45,352 bases of DNA from Spirirestis rafaelensis WJT71-NPBG6 (GTDB taxonomy: Bacteria > Cyanobacteriota > Cyanobacteriia > Cyanobacteriales > Nostocaceae), in the NCBI GenBank assembly GCA_019359015.1, contig JAHHID010000066.1, positions 1 through 45,352 of the forward strand, in the 5' to 3' direction. Both the position numbers and the translations under genes were made by a program. Positions 36,796 through 45,296 of this stretch are shown piece after piece. The number at the start of each line of letters is the position of its first letter. Position 1 is the first letter of the stretch. The notes beneath the pieces were generated by a model. That model saw only the letters and a list, made by a program, of their open reading frames with translations. It was not told where the DNA came from and ran no database searches.

Positions 36796-37743
36796 GTGGC
36801 GCAGTTTCAAATTGAATGTGTAGAATCCAATACTGAGGAAAGTCGGAACCATTACAGTAAATTTGTCTTAGAACCTCTAGAGCGCGGTCAAGGTACAACA
36901 GTAGGTAACGCCCTAAGAAGAGTTTTACTATCTAATCTAGAGGGTACAGCAGTTACCGCAGTGCGGATTGCAGGCGTTTCCCACGAATTTGCCACAGTTC
37001 CGGGTGTGCGAGAAGACGTACTGGAAATCCTCATGAAAATGAAGGAAGTTATCCTAAAAAACTATTCTTCTCAACCCCAAATTGGTCGCTTACTTGTGAC
37101 AGGTCCAGCAACAATCACTGCGGCTCATTTTGATTTGCCTAGTGAAGTAGAAGTCATTGACCAAACCCAGTATGTAGCGACCATTGCAGAGGGCGCAAAG
37201 CTGGAAATGGAATTCCGCATTGAGAAAGGCAAAGGATACCGTACTGTAGAGCGAGGACGTGAGGAAGCTACATCTTTAGACTTTCTCCAAATCGACTCCG
37301 TGTTTATGCCAGTCCGGAAAGTTAACTATAGTGTTGAGGACTTCCGTGGAGATAACTCCATACCCAAAGACCGACTACTGTTGGAAGTTTGGACAAATGG
37401 CAGTATCTCACCTCAAGAAGCACTTTCCTCTGCTGCTGGTATCTTGGTAGATTTATTCAATCCTTTAAAAGATATCTCCCTCGATCCAGTAGATACAAAC
37501 TCGGATATCCCAGACGATCCAACCGCTCAAATTCCTATCGAAGAATTGCAACTTTCTGTACGAGCTTATAATTGTCTCAAACGAGCACAAGTTAACTCTG
37601 TAGCAGACTTGTTGGATTTCACCCAAGAAGATTTGTTAGAAATCAAAAACTTCGGTCAGAAATCGGCAGAAGAAGTAGTAGAAGCTTTGCAGCGACGCTT
37701 AGGTATTACTCTGCCCCAGGAAAGAGGCTCCAAACACGCATAG
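36796..37743 (+). CDS. rpoA: RNA polymerase alpha subunit
   Basis: Alpha dimerises to nucleate RNA polymerase assembly. The N-terminal domain (about 1-230) shows RNHYSKFVLEPLERGQGTTVGNALRRVLL and DLPSEVEVIDQTQY; the C-terminal domain (about 245-310), which binds UP elements and activators, shows LSVRAYNCLKRAQVNSVADLLD and EIKNFGQKSAEEVVEALQRRL. I chose GTG 36796 (MAQFQIECVES, 315 residues) with GGGAGG upstream; an ATG at 36751 would add 15 non-conserved residues. Confidence 0.97.
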   Translation: MAQFQIECVESNTEESRNHYSKFVLEPLERGQGTTVGNALRRVLLSNLEGTAVTAVRIAGVSHEFATVPGVREDVLEILMKMKEVILKNYSSQPQIGRLLVTGPATITAAHFDLPSEVEVIDQTQYVATIAEGAKLEMEFRIEKGKGYRTVERGREEATSLDFLQIDSVFMPVRKVNYSVEDFRGDNSIPKDRLLLEVWTNGSISPQEALSSAAGILVDLFNPLKDISLDPVDTNSDIPDDPTAQIPIEELQLSVRAYNCLKRAQVNSVADLLDFTQEDLLEIKNFGQKSAEEVVEALQRRLGITLPQERGSKHA

Positions 37744-37852
37744 TAGGTTGTTAGTAGTTAGTAGTTATTAGTTATTGGCTGATGAACAACTAACAACTAA
37801 CAACTAACAATCAACAACTAACAATCAACAACTAACAACTAACAAAAAGATT
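37744..37852. repeat. Two-armed heptad spacer rpoA-rplQ
   Basis: TTGTTAGTAGTTAGTAGTTA at left faces a long run of ACAACTAACAACTAACAATC (37784-37845), the cleanest tandem heptads of the window. Confidence 0.8.
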
Positions 37853-38203
37853 ATGCGTCACCGTTGTCGCGTCAAAAAACTTGGTAAGCCAGCCGACCAG
37901 CGTCGTGCTTTATTGCGATCGCTCACCACCGAGCTGATTCGTCATGGTCGGATCACCACCACTTTAATTCGCGCTAAAGTTTTACGAAGCGAAGTGGATA
38001 AAATGATTACCTTAGCTAAAAATGGCTCGCTGACAGCACGTCGCGAAGCCCTTGGCTATATCTTCGACAAACAATTAGTTCATGCTTTGTTTGAGCAAGC
38101 CCCCACTAGGTATGGTAATCGTCAAGGTGGTTATACCCGCATTCTGCATACCGTCCCGCGTCGGGGTGACAATGCGGAAATGGCAATAATTGAACTAGTT
38201 TAA
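37853..38203 (+). CDS. rplQ: 50S ribosomal protein L17
   Basis: L17 sits at the tunnel exit. The 116 residues show [73 protein letters not shown] over conserved blocks. Confidence 0.98.
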   Translation: MRHRCRVKKLGKPADQRRALLRSLTTELIRHGRITTTLIRAKVLRSEVDKMITLAKNGSLTARREALGYIFDKQLVHALFEQAPTRYGNRQGGYTRILHTVPRRGDNAEMAIIELV

Positions 38204-38287
38204 GTCATTAGTCATTGGTCAAAGGCGGTCATTAGTTAAGAATCTTGAACAAATGACTTTTGACTATTGACAAATGACAAAAACCGT
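38204..38287. repeat. Two-armed heptad spacer rplQ-truA
   Basis: GTCATTAGTCATTGGTCAAA at left faces CAAATGACTTTTGACTATTGAC at right. Confidence 0.75.
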
Positions 38288-39112
38288 ATGATGGAAAGCC
38301 AGTCCTCAACACCGACTTATAGAGTAGCCCTAGTAATTCAATACCTGGGCACTCATTTTCATGGGTGGCAAAGGCAACTACAACAGCGCACCGTGCAAGA
38401 AGAGATAGAAAAAGCTATCTCAGTTATACTGGGGTATCATGTGACACTACATGGGGCAGGGCGAACCGATGCCGGAGTTCACGCGGCTGCTCAAGTAGCC
38501 CATTTTGATGCCACAGGTAGAATACCCGCCGAAAAGTGGGCTACAGTTCTTAATAGCTATCTGCCCAAAGATATATTAATTCGGGCTTCCGAAGGTGTGA
38601 GTAACAGTTGGCACGCTCGCTTTAGTGCAGCTTATCGACGGTATCGCTACACACTTTACACTGAAGACCGACCGAACTTGTTCGTTAGACCCTTTAGTTG
38701 GCATTATTATTATGCACCCCTGGATGAAGCTTTAATTCAGGCTGCCCTTAAACCCTTGATGGGAAAGCATCATTTAGCTGCTTTTCACCGTGCGGGTTCA
38801 AAGCGCAAGCATTCCTGGGTAGAAGTGCAAGCAGCGGAGTGTTATCGTACAGGATCATTTCTTCATATTGAAATTCAGGCAGATGGATTTTTGTATGGCA
38901 TGGTGCGGCTGTTGGTAGGGATGCTCGTAGAAGTAGGTTCACAAGAGCGATCGCTTTCTAACTTTACAGAAATCTGGACATATCAACATCGGGAAAAAGT
39001 CAAATATGCCGCACCTCCCCAAGGATTATGCTTGTTGCGAGTCGGCTATCCAGATTTTCCCTTTCCCCAAGAAGTTTGGTACGACACCTTACCAAAATTA
39101 GTTTTTAGTTAG
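38288..39112 (+). CDS. truA: tRNA pseudouridine synthase A (38-40)
   Basis: TruA makes pseudouridine at tRNA positions 38-40 of the anticodon stem. The 274 residues include YLGTHFHGWQRQ, the catalytic GAGRTDAGVHA (nucleophile Asp), NSYLPKDILIRASEGV, YTEDRPNLFVRPFSWHY and GFLYGMVRLLVGMLVEVG. I chose ATG 38288; ATG 38291 is equal, and TTG 38267 lies in spacer repeats. Its position between rplQ and rplM is usual in cyanobacteria. Confidence 0.95.
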   Translation: MMESQSSTPTYRVALVIQYLGTHFHGWQRQLQQRTVQEEIEKAISVILGYHVTLHGAGRTDAGVHAAAQVAHFDATGRIPAEKWATVLNSYLPKDILIRASEGVSNSWHARFSAAYRRYRYTLYTEDRPNLFVRPFSWHYYYAPLDEALIQAALKPLMGKHHLAAFHRAGSKRKHSWVEVQAAECYRTGSFLHIEIQADGFLYGMVRLLVGMLVEVGSQERSLSNFTEIWTYQHREKVKYAAPPQGLCLLRVGYPDFPFPQEVWYDTLPKLVFS

Positions 39113-39226
39113 TGGTTGGTAGGAGCGTGGTTAGTGATTATTAGGAGCGTGGTTAGTAGAAAAACTATCAACGCTCCAACCACCAACAACGCTCCCACTA
39201 ACAACGCTCCAAAGGACACATGACAA
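39113..39226. repeat. Two-armed repeat spacer truA-rplM
   Basis: AGGAGCGTGGTTAGTGATTA repeated twice at left faces CGCTCCAACCACCAACAACG and CGCTCC copies at right, a strong predicted stem. Confidence 0.78.
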
Positions 39227-39688
39227 ATGACAACAAACAAAACATACCTTCCTCCTGTAGCATCAATTGAGCGTGAGTGGTATATAGTAGATGCCACCGA
39301 CAAACGCTTAGGTCGCCTCGCCACGGAAATCGCCATGATTTTGCGCGGCAAAAATAAACCAGAATATACACCTCACATGGACACAGGTGGCTTCGTCGTT
39401 GTCGTCAATGCTGAGAAAGTAACAGTTACAGGCAAAAAGCGTACTCAAAAACTCTACCGTCGCCACTCCGGTCGTCCCGGTGGGATGAAGACGGAAACCT
39501 TCGCTAAGTTGCAAGACCGCTTACCAGAACGGATTATCGAACACGCCGTCAAAGGTATGTTACCGAAAAATAGCCTTGGCAAGCAGTTATTTACCAAATT
39601 GAAAGTTTACGCTGGTGCAGATCATCCCCATGCAGCGCAACAACCTAAAGAACTAGAAATTAATACAATTCCTGGAGCTGAAAACTAA
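39227..39688 (+). CDS. rplM: 50S ribosomal protein L13
   Basis: L13 is an early-assembly protein. The 153 residues show [50 protein letters not shown] across conserved blocks, [18 protein letters not shown], and [21 protein letters not shown] usual DTGD aspartate reads DTGG here. The stop overlaps rpsI (TAATG). Confidence 0.97.
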   Translation: MTTNKTYLPPVASIEREWYIVDATDKRLGRLATEIAMILRGKNKPEYTPHMDTGGFVVVVNAEKVTVTGKKRTQKLYRRHSGRPGGMKTETFAKLQDRLPERIIEHAVKGMLPKNSLGKQLFTKLKVYAGADHPHAAQQPKELEINTIPGAEN

Positions 39689-40104
39689 TGCAAGCAGTAG
39701 ATACCAACAGCGGTCGCGCCGTTTACTGGGGTACTGGTCGCCGTAAATGCTCAGTAGCACGAGTACGCCTAGTTCCAGGTACCGGTCAGATGACCGTGAA
39801 TGGCAAACCTGGAGATTTATACTTCCAATTCAACGCCAACTATCTGGGAGTCATCAAAGCGCCCCTAGAAACTTTGGGACTGGAAAACGAATATGACATT
39901 TTGGTGAAAGCTGAAGGCGGCGGCTTAACCGGACAAGCGGATTCTGTTCGCTTGGGAGTCGCCCGTGCGCTGTGTCAGCTAGACCCAGAAAACCGCCCAC
40001 CTTTGAAAACCGAAGGGTATCTCACCCGCGACCCACGGGCGAAAGAGCGGAAAAAATACGGCTTACACAAAGCCCGCAAAGCACCTCAGTACTCGAAACG
40101 GTAA
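39688..40104 (+). CDS. rpsI: 30S ribosomal protein S9
   Basis: S9 reaches the P-site tRNA with its C-terminal arginine or lysine. The 138 residues show [68 protein letters not shown] split by conserved blocks. Its ATG overlaps the rplM stop by one base. Confidence 0.97.
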   Translation: MQAVDTNSGRAVYWGTGRRKCSVARVRLVPGTGQMTVNGKPGDLYFQFNANYLGVIKAPLETLGLENEYDILVKAEGGGLTGQADSVRLGVARALCQLDPENRPPLKTEGYLTRDPRAKERKKYGLHKARKAPQYSKR

Positions 40105-40280
40105 TCAATTTTGGATTTGGAATTTTCTCACGCAAAGCCGCTAAGTCGTCAAGTGTTTTTCTTTGCGCCTTTGCGACGGCAGTCGAGGAAATGGGGGAAA
40201 CCCCCTGTTCTGCGCGCTGCCTCGCCTTTGCGTGAGGCAATAAAAAGTTATAATTTATATAGATTAACCACGAAAGGAAA
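40105..40280. repeat. Inverted-repeat spacer rpsI-rpmE
   Basis: CTCACGCAAAG (40127-40137) pairs with CTTTGCGTGAG (40226-40236), and inner AAAGCCGC/TTTGCGCCTTTGCG and a GGGGGAAACCCCC hairpin (40192-40204) lie between. It looks like a dispersed repeat inserted between two ribosomal genes. Confidence 0.7.
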
Positions 40281-40529
40281 ATGGCTAAACCAGAAATTCA
40301 TCCCCAGTGGTATCCAGAAGCGAAAGTTTACTGCAACGGTCAAGTTGTAATGACCATTGGTTCAACTAAGCCAGAATTGCACGTAGATGTTTGGTCTGGA
40401 AACCACCCATTTTACACCGGCACCCAGAAGATGATTGACACCGAAGGTCGAGTAGAACGCTTCCTTCGCAAGTACGGTATGTCCTCATCGTCAGGCGAAG
40501 AAGGCGCAGGCGGCAAAAAGAAAAAGTAG
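40281..40529 (+). CDS. rpmE: 50S ribosomal protein L31
   Basis: The 82 residues show KPEIHPQWYPEAKVYCNGQVVMTIGSTKPEL in conserved blocks, then DVWSGNHPFYTGTQKMIDTEGRVERF and a Gly/Lys tail. Only one Cys remains, so this is a zinc-independent or C-minus form of the L31 type usual in cyanobacteria. AAAGGA precedes the ATG. Confidence 0.96.
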   Translation: MAKPEIHPQWYPEAKVYCNGQVVMTIGSTKPELHVDVWSGNHPFYTGTQKMIDTEGRVERFLRKYGMSSSSGEEGAGGKKKK

Positions 40530-40555
40530 CGGGTTGGCTTGGGCAGTGTTAACGA

Positions 40556-40592
40556 CGACCCTGTAGTTTTCGGGGTCGATTGTCTTTTTTCC
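40556..40592 (+). terminator. Rho-independent terminator between rpmE and prfA
   Basis: CGACCC (40556-40561) pairs with GGGTCG (40573-40578), followed by a T-rich ATTGTCTTTTTT (40579-40590). It may stop or attenuate reading from rpmE into prfA. Confidence 0.65.
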
Positions 40593-40631
40593 TGAGCCAA
40601 TTTGTTATTTAAAGGAGCGCGAACACTCGTC

Positions 40632-41732
40632 ATGGCTGAATCATACCTGCTGGATAAATTAAAATCCGTTGAACAAACTTTTAATGAATTAACCCGTCGC
40701 CTTGGCGATCCGGATACTGCCAGAAATCCGGATGAGTATCAAACAATCGCCAAGTCACGCTCTTCTTTAGAAGAGGTGGTAAATACTTATGAAATTTGGA
40801 AAACTGCTACTGAAGACTTGACAGGAGCGCGTCAGGTTTTAAAGGAATCAAACAGCGATCCAGAATTGCATGAAATGGCAGCACTGGAAGTCGATGAACT
40901 TGAGCAGAAAATCGAATATTTAGAAACTCGCCTGAAGGTATTGCTGTTACCCCGCGACCCGAATGATGATAAAAACATCATGTTGGAAATTCGCGCTGGT
41001 ACTGGTGGCGATGAGGCAAGTATCTGGGCTGGGGATTTGCTGCGGATGTATTCCCGCTATGCTGATACTGAAGGTTGGAAAGTGAAGCTGGTAAGCGAGT
41101 CTCTAGGCGAGATGGGCGGCTTCAAAGAAGTGATTCTGGAAATTCAGGGTGACAGCGTTTACAGTAAGCTGAAGTTTGAAGCTGGAGTGCATCGCGTGCA
41201 GCGTGTGCCGGCAACCGAAGCTGGGGGACGAGTTCACACCTCGACAGCGACTGTAGCGATTATGCCAGAGGTGGATGATGTGGAAATTCACATCGACCCG
41301 AAAGATATTGAAATGACTACAGCTCGTTCTGGTGGTGCTGGTGGACAAAACGTCAACAAGGTGGAAACTGCGGTTGACTTGATGCACAAACCCACCGGAA
41401 TTCGGATTTTCTGTACGGAAGAACGCAGCCAGTTACAAAACAAAGAACGGGCTATGCAAATTCTGCGAGCGAAGTTGTATGAAATCAAGTTGCGCGAACA
41501 ACAAGAAGAAGTAACTTCGATGAGGCGATCGCAAGTTGGTACAGGTTCGCGTTCTGAAAAGATTCGCACCTACAACTACAAAGATAACCGCGCCACCGAC
41601 CACCGTCTAGGACAAAACTATTCGCTTAACCCCGTTTTGGAAGGCGATTTAGAGCCACTGATTCAATCTTGTATATCACAAGACCAGCAAGAACGGTTAG
41701 CGGAACTCGCTACTTCCGGGGCTAGTAATTAA
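40632..41732 (+). CDS. prfA: Peptide chain release factor 1
   Basis: RF1 recognises UAA and UAG stop codons. The 366 residues contain the PxT-type tripeptide PAT in [16 protein letters not shown] and the universal GGQ in [16 protein letters not shown] for peptidyl-tRNA hydrolysis. The final [22 protein letters not shown] is typical. I chose ATG 40632 ([15 protein letters not shown]) with AAAGGAG upstream; a TTG at 40602 would add ten residues. Confidence 0.97.
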   Translation: MAESYLLDKLKSVEQTFNELTRRLGDPDTARNPDEYQTIAKSRSSLEEVVNTYEIWKTATEDLTGARQVLKESNSDPELHEMAALEVDELEQKIEYLETRLKVLLLPRDPNDDKNIMLEIRAGTGGDEASIWAGDLLRMYSRYADTEGWKVKLVSESLGEMGGFKEVILEIQGDSVYSKLKFEAGVHRVQRVPATEAGGRVHTSTATVAIMPEVDDVEIHIDPKDIEMTTARSGGAGGQNVNKVETAVDLMHKPTGIRIFCTEERSQLQNKERAMQILRAKLYEIKLREQQEEVTSMRRSQVGTGSRSEKIRTYNYKDNRATDHRLGQNYSLNPVLEGDLEPLIQSCISQDQQERLAELATSGASN

Positions 41733-41768
41733 TTAGGAGTAGGGAGTAGGGAGTAAGGAATTTTCTCA
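41733..41768. repeat. Short repeat spacer after prfA
   Basis: AGTAGGGAGTAGGGAGTAAG faces CTCACTACTCACCACTCACC and CCACTCCCCACTCCCC just inside the next gene's 3' end. Confidence 0.6.
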
Positions 41769-42236
41769 CTACTCACCACTCACCACTCCCCACTCCCCAC
41801 TTTCAACCGCTTGTAGTGATGTTGCTTTCAATACACACAGGCGGTTTTCTAATGCGGTGTCAAGTGCGTCTTCGATTTCTCGGAAATAATTGTAATAAGC
41901 GAATTCATACCGCATGATGCGATTTAATTTTGCCCATTCCTTCAGCGTAGGACAGGTATAAATTAGCTTTTCTACTTCATTTAGCCAACGCGCAAAAATT
42001 CGGTAGCTGAAAAAGCTGCTGCATACACCCCCTTGCTCATTCCAGTAAGAAATACAAATTTGATGCTTCAAACGGTGGATTTTCTTGATTTTCTGGACAC
42101 GCTCACCTTGGGCTATGAGTGCTTCTTTCGCTTCAGCGTCAGAAATGTGCCACAATTGTGGTTTAATTTTATTAGCGGCTATTAAACTTTGACCTTTGCG
42201 GCGATATTGGGTTTTCTTGCGTGTCCGACTAACCAT
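41769..42236 (-). CDS. Unrecognised basic protein, divergent from an XRE regulator
   Basis: The 155-residue protein starts MVSRTRKKTQYRRKGQSL (very basic) and continues ANKIKPQLWHISDAEAKEAL, a K/H-rich helix, a Cys- and Phe-rich YWNEQGGVCSSFFSYRIF, and a Trp/Tyr-rich helix (EWAKLNRIMRYEFAYYNYF). I do not recognise a family. No membrane helix or signal peptide. I chose ATG 42236; a GTG at 42245 would add three residues. The last ten residues (AVESGEWGVVSGE) are read from the neighbouring heptad repeat, so the stop has probably moved. It faces the XRE gene across 194 nt, which suggests shared control. Confidence 0.6.
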   Translation of the reverse strand: MVSRTRKKTQYRRKGQSLIAANKIKPQLWHISDAEAKEALIAQGERVQKIKKIHRLKHQICISYWNEQGGVCSSFFSYRIFARWLNEVEKLIYTCPTLKEWAKLNRIMRYEFAYYNYFREIEDALDTALENRLCVLKATSLQAVESGEWGVVSGE

Positions 42237-42430
42237 GATGCACACTCCCTGTTATTGGCAGCAATGCCGAAAAACTGAGTAGCCTCGTTACCTGAATAGC
42301 TAAAGGAAGATTGCCTACCTACAACCTTACTTTTAAGAATACCAGCTACAAGTTTCCATGTCAATAGAAAAGTAACGTTGTAGGTCTTGCTCACTAAACT
42401 TATAAGTACAGTTGAGTAGCTACATCAGCA

Positions 42431-42793
42431 GTGAACATAGAAAGCAGAGAAAAACTGATTGAAATTATCAAACTAGCTCGTGGTTCAATGAGTCAAAGAG
42501 CTTTTGGCAAGCTTCTGGGTGTTTCTGCTACTGCTGTACAGTTGTGGGAAAAGGGTGTGAATGTGCCAGACACCGAATATTTAGCTCAGATAGCAGCTCG
42601 TGCAGGGTATACGTTGGAAGAGTTACTCTGCTGTTTGGAAGGCAGGGCAGTACCAGAAACTTCAGATTTGACTGTGATTTTAAGACAAATCAATCATATG
42701 CCTTTGTCTCAAGTGGCTCAGATAGTTCAAGCTGCTGCTGCGAGATTGGCTGCTGTGGCTGAGTCTGCGGGAGATGAAGCGAAAGCTAGTTGA
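42431..42793 (+). CDS. XRE-family helix-turn-helix protein
   Basis: The 120-residue protein has an HTH of the XRE type: GSMSQRAFGKLLGVSATAVQLWEKGVNVPDTEYLAQIA, with recognition helix around SATAVQLWEKG (residues about 31-41). The C-terminal half (LTVILRQINHM, LSQVAQIVQAAAARL) is probably a dimerisation helix. The start is GTG 42431. It should be a transcription regulator, probably of its own divergent region; a similar orphan type is common in Nostocales. Confidence 0.85.
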   Translation: MNIESREKLIEIIKLARGSMSQRAFGKLLGVSATAVQLWEKGVNVPDTEYLAQIAARAGYTLEELLCCLEGRAVPETSDLTVILRQINHMPLSQVAQIVQAAAARLAAVAESAGDEAKAS

Positions 42794-42881
42794 ATTTTTA
42801 GGTGAAGCGCGATCGCTCATTTCATTACAACCACAAAGCCAACAGCCCTACACCCTAGCGCTGGGTGCGGCTATACAAACT

Positions 42882-43988
42882 TTAAATATTTACCATTTTT
42901 CTAAGAAGAGGTAACTTCTTAAGAAGGAGTACAATCAATAACGAACTGAGTACCAACAAGAAACCATAAAGGATATTTAAGACCAAACTGTTGGATAAAA
43001 TTAAGTTACGAAAATATGGAATGGTCAGGGCTCCTACAAATCTATGAACAAGATATATACCAAGCGTATTAGGTCCAATTATTGCCAAACTGTGATTAAT
43101 CTTTTCATTTTCATAAGTGAGCTTTGAAAAGAACACAAAAGTTGAAACTGACATTATTAGTGTCATTATGGAGTAGTTACCATTCCACACAGTGTCATAA
43201 ACAGTATTGGATGAAACAGTCATTAGTACGCCATATAGAAACAACACAAATAGAGCAGTGAAAAAAGATGTGAGTAGCACTTTGGTTGACACATTGATTT
43301 TGTTGTTTTTCACTCTTTCAGATAAAATGCCACCGGCAATAAAATAAAAAAAAGCGTAGTAGTAGTTTCCAAATGGATTTACCATAGGGAAGAAATCAAA
43401 AGCATTATCATTAAGATAATTAAATCCAAAAACAAATTTAACTGAGTTAAACAAGCTATTTAAAAACAAGTTACCGAAGGAAAAAACAAAAACGATAAAG
43501 CAAAATAATTTTAGAAGCTTACGTTCTGGGATATCATAAAATTCCTTGATAAATGGGAATAACAAATAAACTGAAATTAATGCTTTCAAAAACCATAAAT
43601 GATTATTTATTCCTTGTTTAAGAAAAAACCATGCCATGAAGAAATCTTTCAAAGAATATGAAGCCCTTTCGATGGGAATAAATATTATTAAGGAAATAAA
43701 ACTCCAGACAGAAACTAAGATATACAAATAAAGTATTTTCTTAAGATGGCTTCTAAGTTTGTATGGCTTATTCAATAATAAAGCCCCATTAACCATTAAA
43801 AATAATGGAACTGCCATGCTTGAGATGCCATGAAAATAGTAATTTATATAGACTCCAAAATTGGTATTGGTGAGAATATTGTAATTAAGATTGTTGTAAT
43901 GATATATACAAACCAAGTAAATAGCTAAAGTTTTAATAGCATCGTAGTAAAAAATCCTATTCTTTGTTTTCTCTTTGTCTATATACAT
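42882..43988 (-). CDS. Acyltransferase-3 family membrane protein
   Basis: The 368-residue protein has about ten membrane helices. The N-terminus YYDAIKTLAIYLVCIYHYNN holds the conserved Arg/His-type helix (here IYHYNN with the expected His), then MVNGALLL, NNHLWFLKALISVYLLFPF and the late IIGPNTLGIYLVHRF, all typical of acyltransferase-3 proteins that O-acylate polysaccharides or lipids. The acceptor is unknown and no glycan cluster is next to it. Base composition is far more AT-rich than the rest of the window, with many AAA/TTT codons, which suggests horizontal transfer. Confidence 0.85.
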   Translation of the reverse strand: MYIDKEKTKNRIFYYDAIKTLAIYLVCIYHYNNLNYNILTNTNFGVYINYYFHGISSMAVPLFLMVNGALLLNKPYKLRSHLKKILYLYILVSVWSFISLIIFIPIERASYSLKDFFMAWFFLKQGINNHLWFLKALISVYLLFPFIKEFYDIPERKLLKLFCFIVFVFSFGNLFLNSLFNSVKFVFGFNYLNDNAFDFFPMVNPFGNYYYAFFYFIAGGILSERVKNNKINVSTKVLLTSFFTALFVLFLYGVLMTVSSNTVYDTVWNGNYSIMTLIMSVSTFVFFSKLTYENEKINHSLAIIGPNTLGIYLVHRFVGALTIPYFRNLILSNSLVLNILYGFLLVLSSLLIVLLLKKLPLLRKMVNI

Positions 43989-44513
43989 AAACTCACTGTA
44001 ATTAACTTAACTTAATTATATTCTCAGTAACTCTTATACACCCTGAGGTATCAGGTCTTCTACCTTCAACCCTGACACCTCGCTAAACCTTCCACTTGAA
44101 CGTTGCTTTCTTTAATCGCTTACGGATCATGTGGATTTTGTACTTTAACACCACAGCCATCGCCTGCCCTTGCGTAAGATGAAAAATTTCTCAGACAACA
44201 TTGGGTGTAGCACCCTTACCCGCCATCACCCTGAAAAAGTCATTGACATTTTTTCATAGCCTGTGCAGGTGTTTTCCGAGCACTTGTCTAGTAACAGATG
44301 TGATAGCACGTCTGGCTCAGTGTCGAGAGTGTAAAAGCTATCCCCAATTTTCCTCGACTTTATCCATTTTTACGCTTAGGCGATCGCATACGCTGAAACT
44401 TCTGTGTGACAGATGTTTTACTTTTTGGATTTCATCGATGCAGCAGTGACATGGAAAAAGTATTTGCACTCATAGCCAGGGTTTTTGCCGGATAAAGAAA
44501 ACCGAGTTCTTAA
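43989..44513. other. Region between acyltransferase and DUF2887 fragments
   Basis: It holds an imperfect inverted repeat GAGGTATCAGG/CCTGACACCTC (44045-44081) and, immediately beside it on the minus strand, a 25-codon frame (44083-44160) reading MAVVLKYKIHMIRKRLKKAT, basic and ending just before the hairpin. That frame may be a small gene or a transposase tail; I cannot decide. No larger gene is convincing. Confidence 0.4.
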
Positions 44514-44981
44514 TTTTGGATAAAGTCGAGCTTAGATGAGTTAGGCGAACCTACATTGCTACCAATTGGGATTGCAAGCGTCAAATTAGTTATTGAAGCT
44601 AAAGATACAGCAATTGCACAAGCAAGGGAGTTAATAGACACAGTAGCCCAAGATGTAGACGATGAAATTATGCCGGGGGAATTATTACAATTAGTAGAGA
44701 CAATTATCGTCTACAAGTTTCCAAGGATGAGTAGGGAGGAAATACAAGCAATGTTTAGTTTAAGTGAGGTAAAGCAAACCAGATTTTACCAGGAAGCCTT
44801 CACAGAAGGCATGGAAGAAGGCAAGGAACAAGGCAAACGCGAAGTTACTTTAAAGGCTGTACGGCAATTTTTGGCATTGGGGTTTAGTTTAGAACATATA
44901 GCACAAGGCTTAAGTCTAAGTCTTGAGGAAGTAAGACAAGTGGCAGAACAAGAGTCTTCAAACGATCAAGGCAATAGTTGA
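44514..44981 (+). pseudogene. DUF2887/Rpn-type nuclease family, C-terminal fragment 1
   Basis: The frame is open after a TAA at 44511 and reads SLDELGEPTLLPIGIASVKL, then ARELIDTVAQDVDDE, ELLQLVETIIVYKFPRMSREEIQAMFSLSEVKQTRFYQEA and a charged GMEEGKEQGKREV tail with a final LSLEEVRQVAEQ. The LVETIIVYKFP-xxSREEIQAMF block is characteristic of the C-terminal half of DUF2887 proteins of the Rpn/PD-(D/E)XK group. The catalytic N-terminal half is missing, so it is a truncated remnant, with no ATG before the block. Confidence 0.7.
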
Positions 44982-45267
44982 AATCGAAATTTGACAACAA
45001 GCCTCAAGAGGAAATACAAGCGATGTTTGGTTTAAATGATTTAAAGCAAACAAGGTTTTACCAGGAAGCTTTCACACAAGGCAAGGAAGAAAGGATACAA
45101 CAAGGCAAGCAAGAAGGTGTGCGTTTACAAAAGTTAAAAATAGCGCCTTTGTTCTTGAGATTGGTTTGAGTGTGGAACAAGTCGCACAAGAGTTAGGCTT
45201 GAGTGTTGATGAAGTACGCAAGCAGCGCTATAGAACCCATTTGACATCTTTTACTGTGTTGAAGTAA
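44978..45267 (+). pseudogene. DUF2887/Rpn-type fragment 2, frameshifted
   Basis: The block PQEEIQAMFGLNDLKQTRFYQEA repeats the same part of fragment 1 and then breaks frame near 45150. In the next frame the family tail reappears as IGLSVEQVAQELGLSVDEV and runs to TAA at 45267. Two tandem copies of only the C-terminal half suggest a local duplication followed by decay. An IS5-type transposase gene starts 30 nt downstream. Confidence 0.65.
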
Positions 45268-45296
45268 AGTTAGCGCAAAAGTTGTATCCAACAGTT

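Noticed and set aside
44201-44449. 82-codon plus-strand frame
   Set aside because: Cys- and Ser-rich without a family or ribosome site; looks like chance.
45233-45296. Link between the IS5-type element and the MITE at 22582
   Set aside because: No GAGGATGTTTGAAAAGT-like end was found before the transposase start, so this IS is probably not the MITE's parent.
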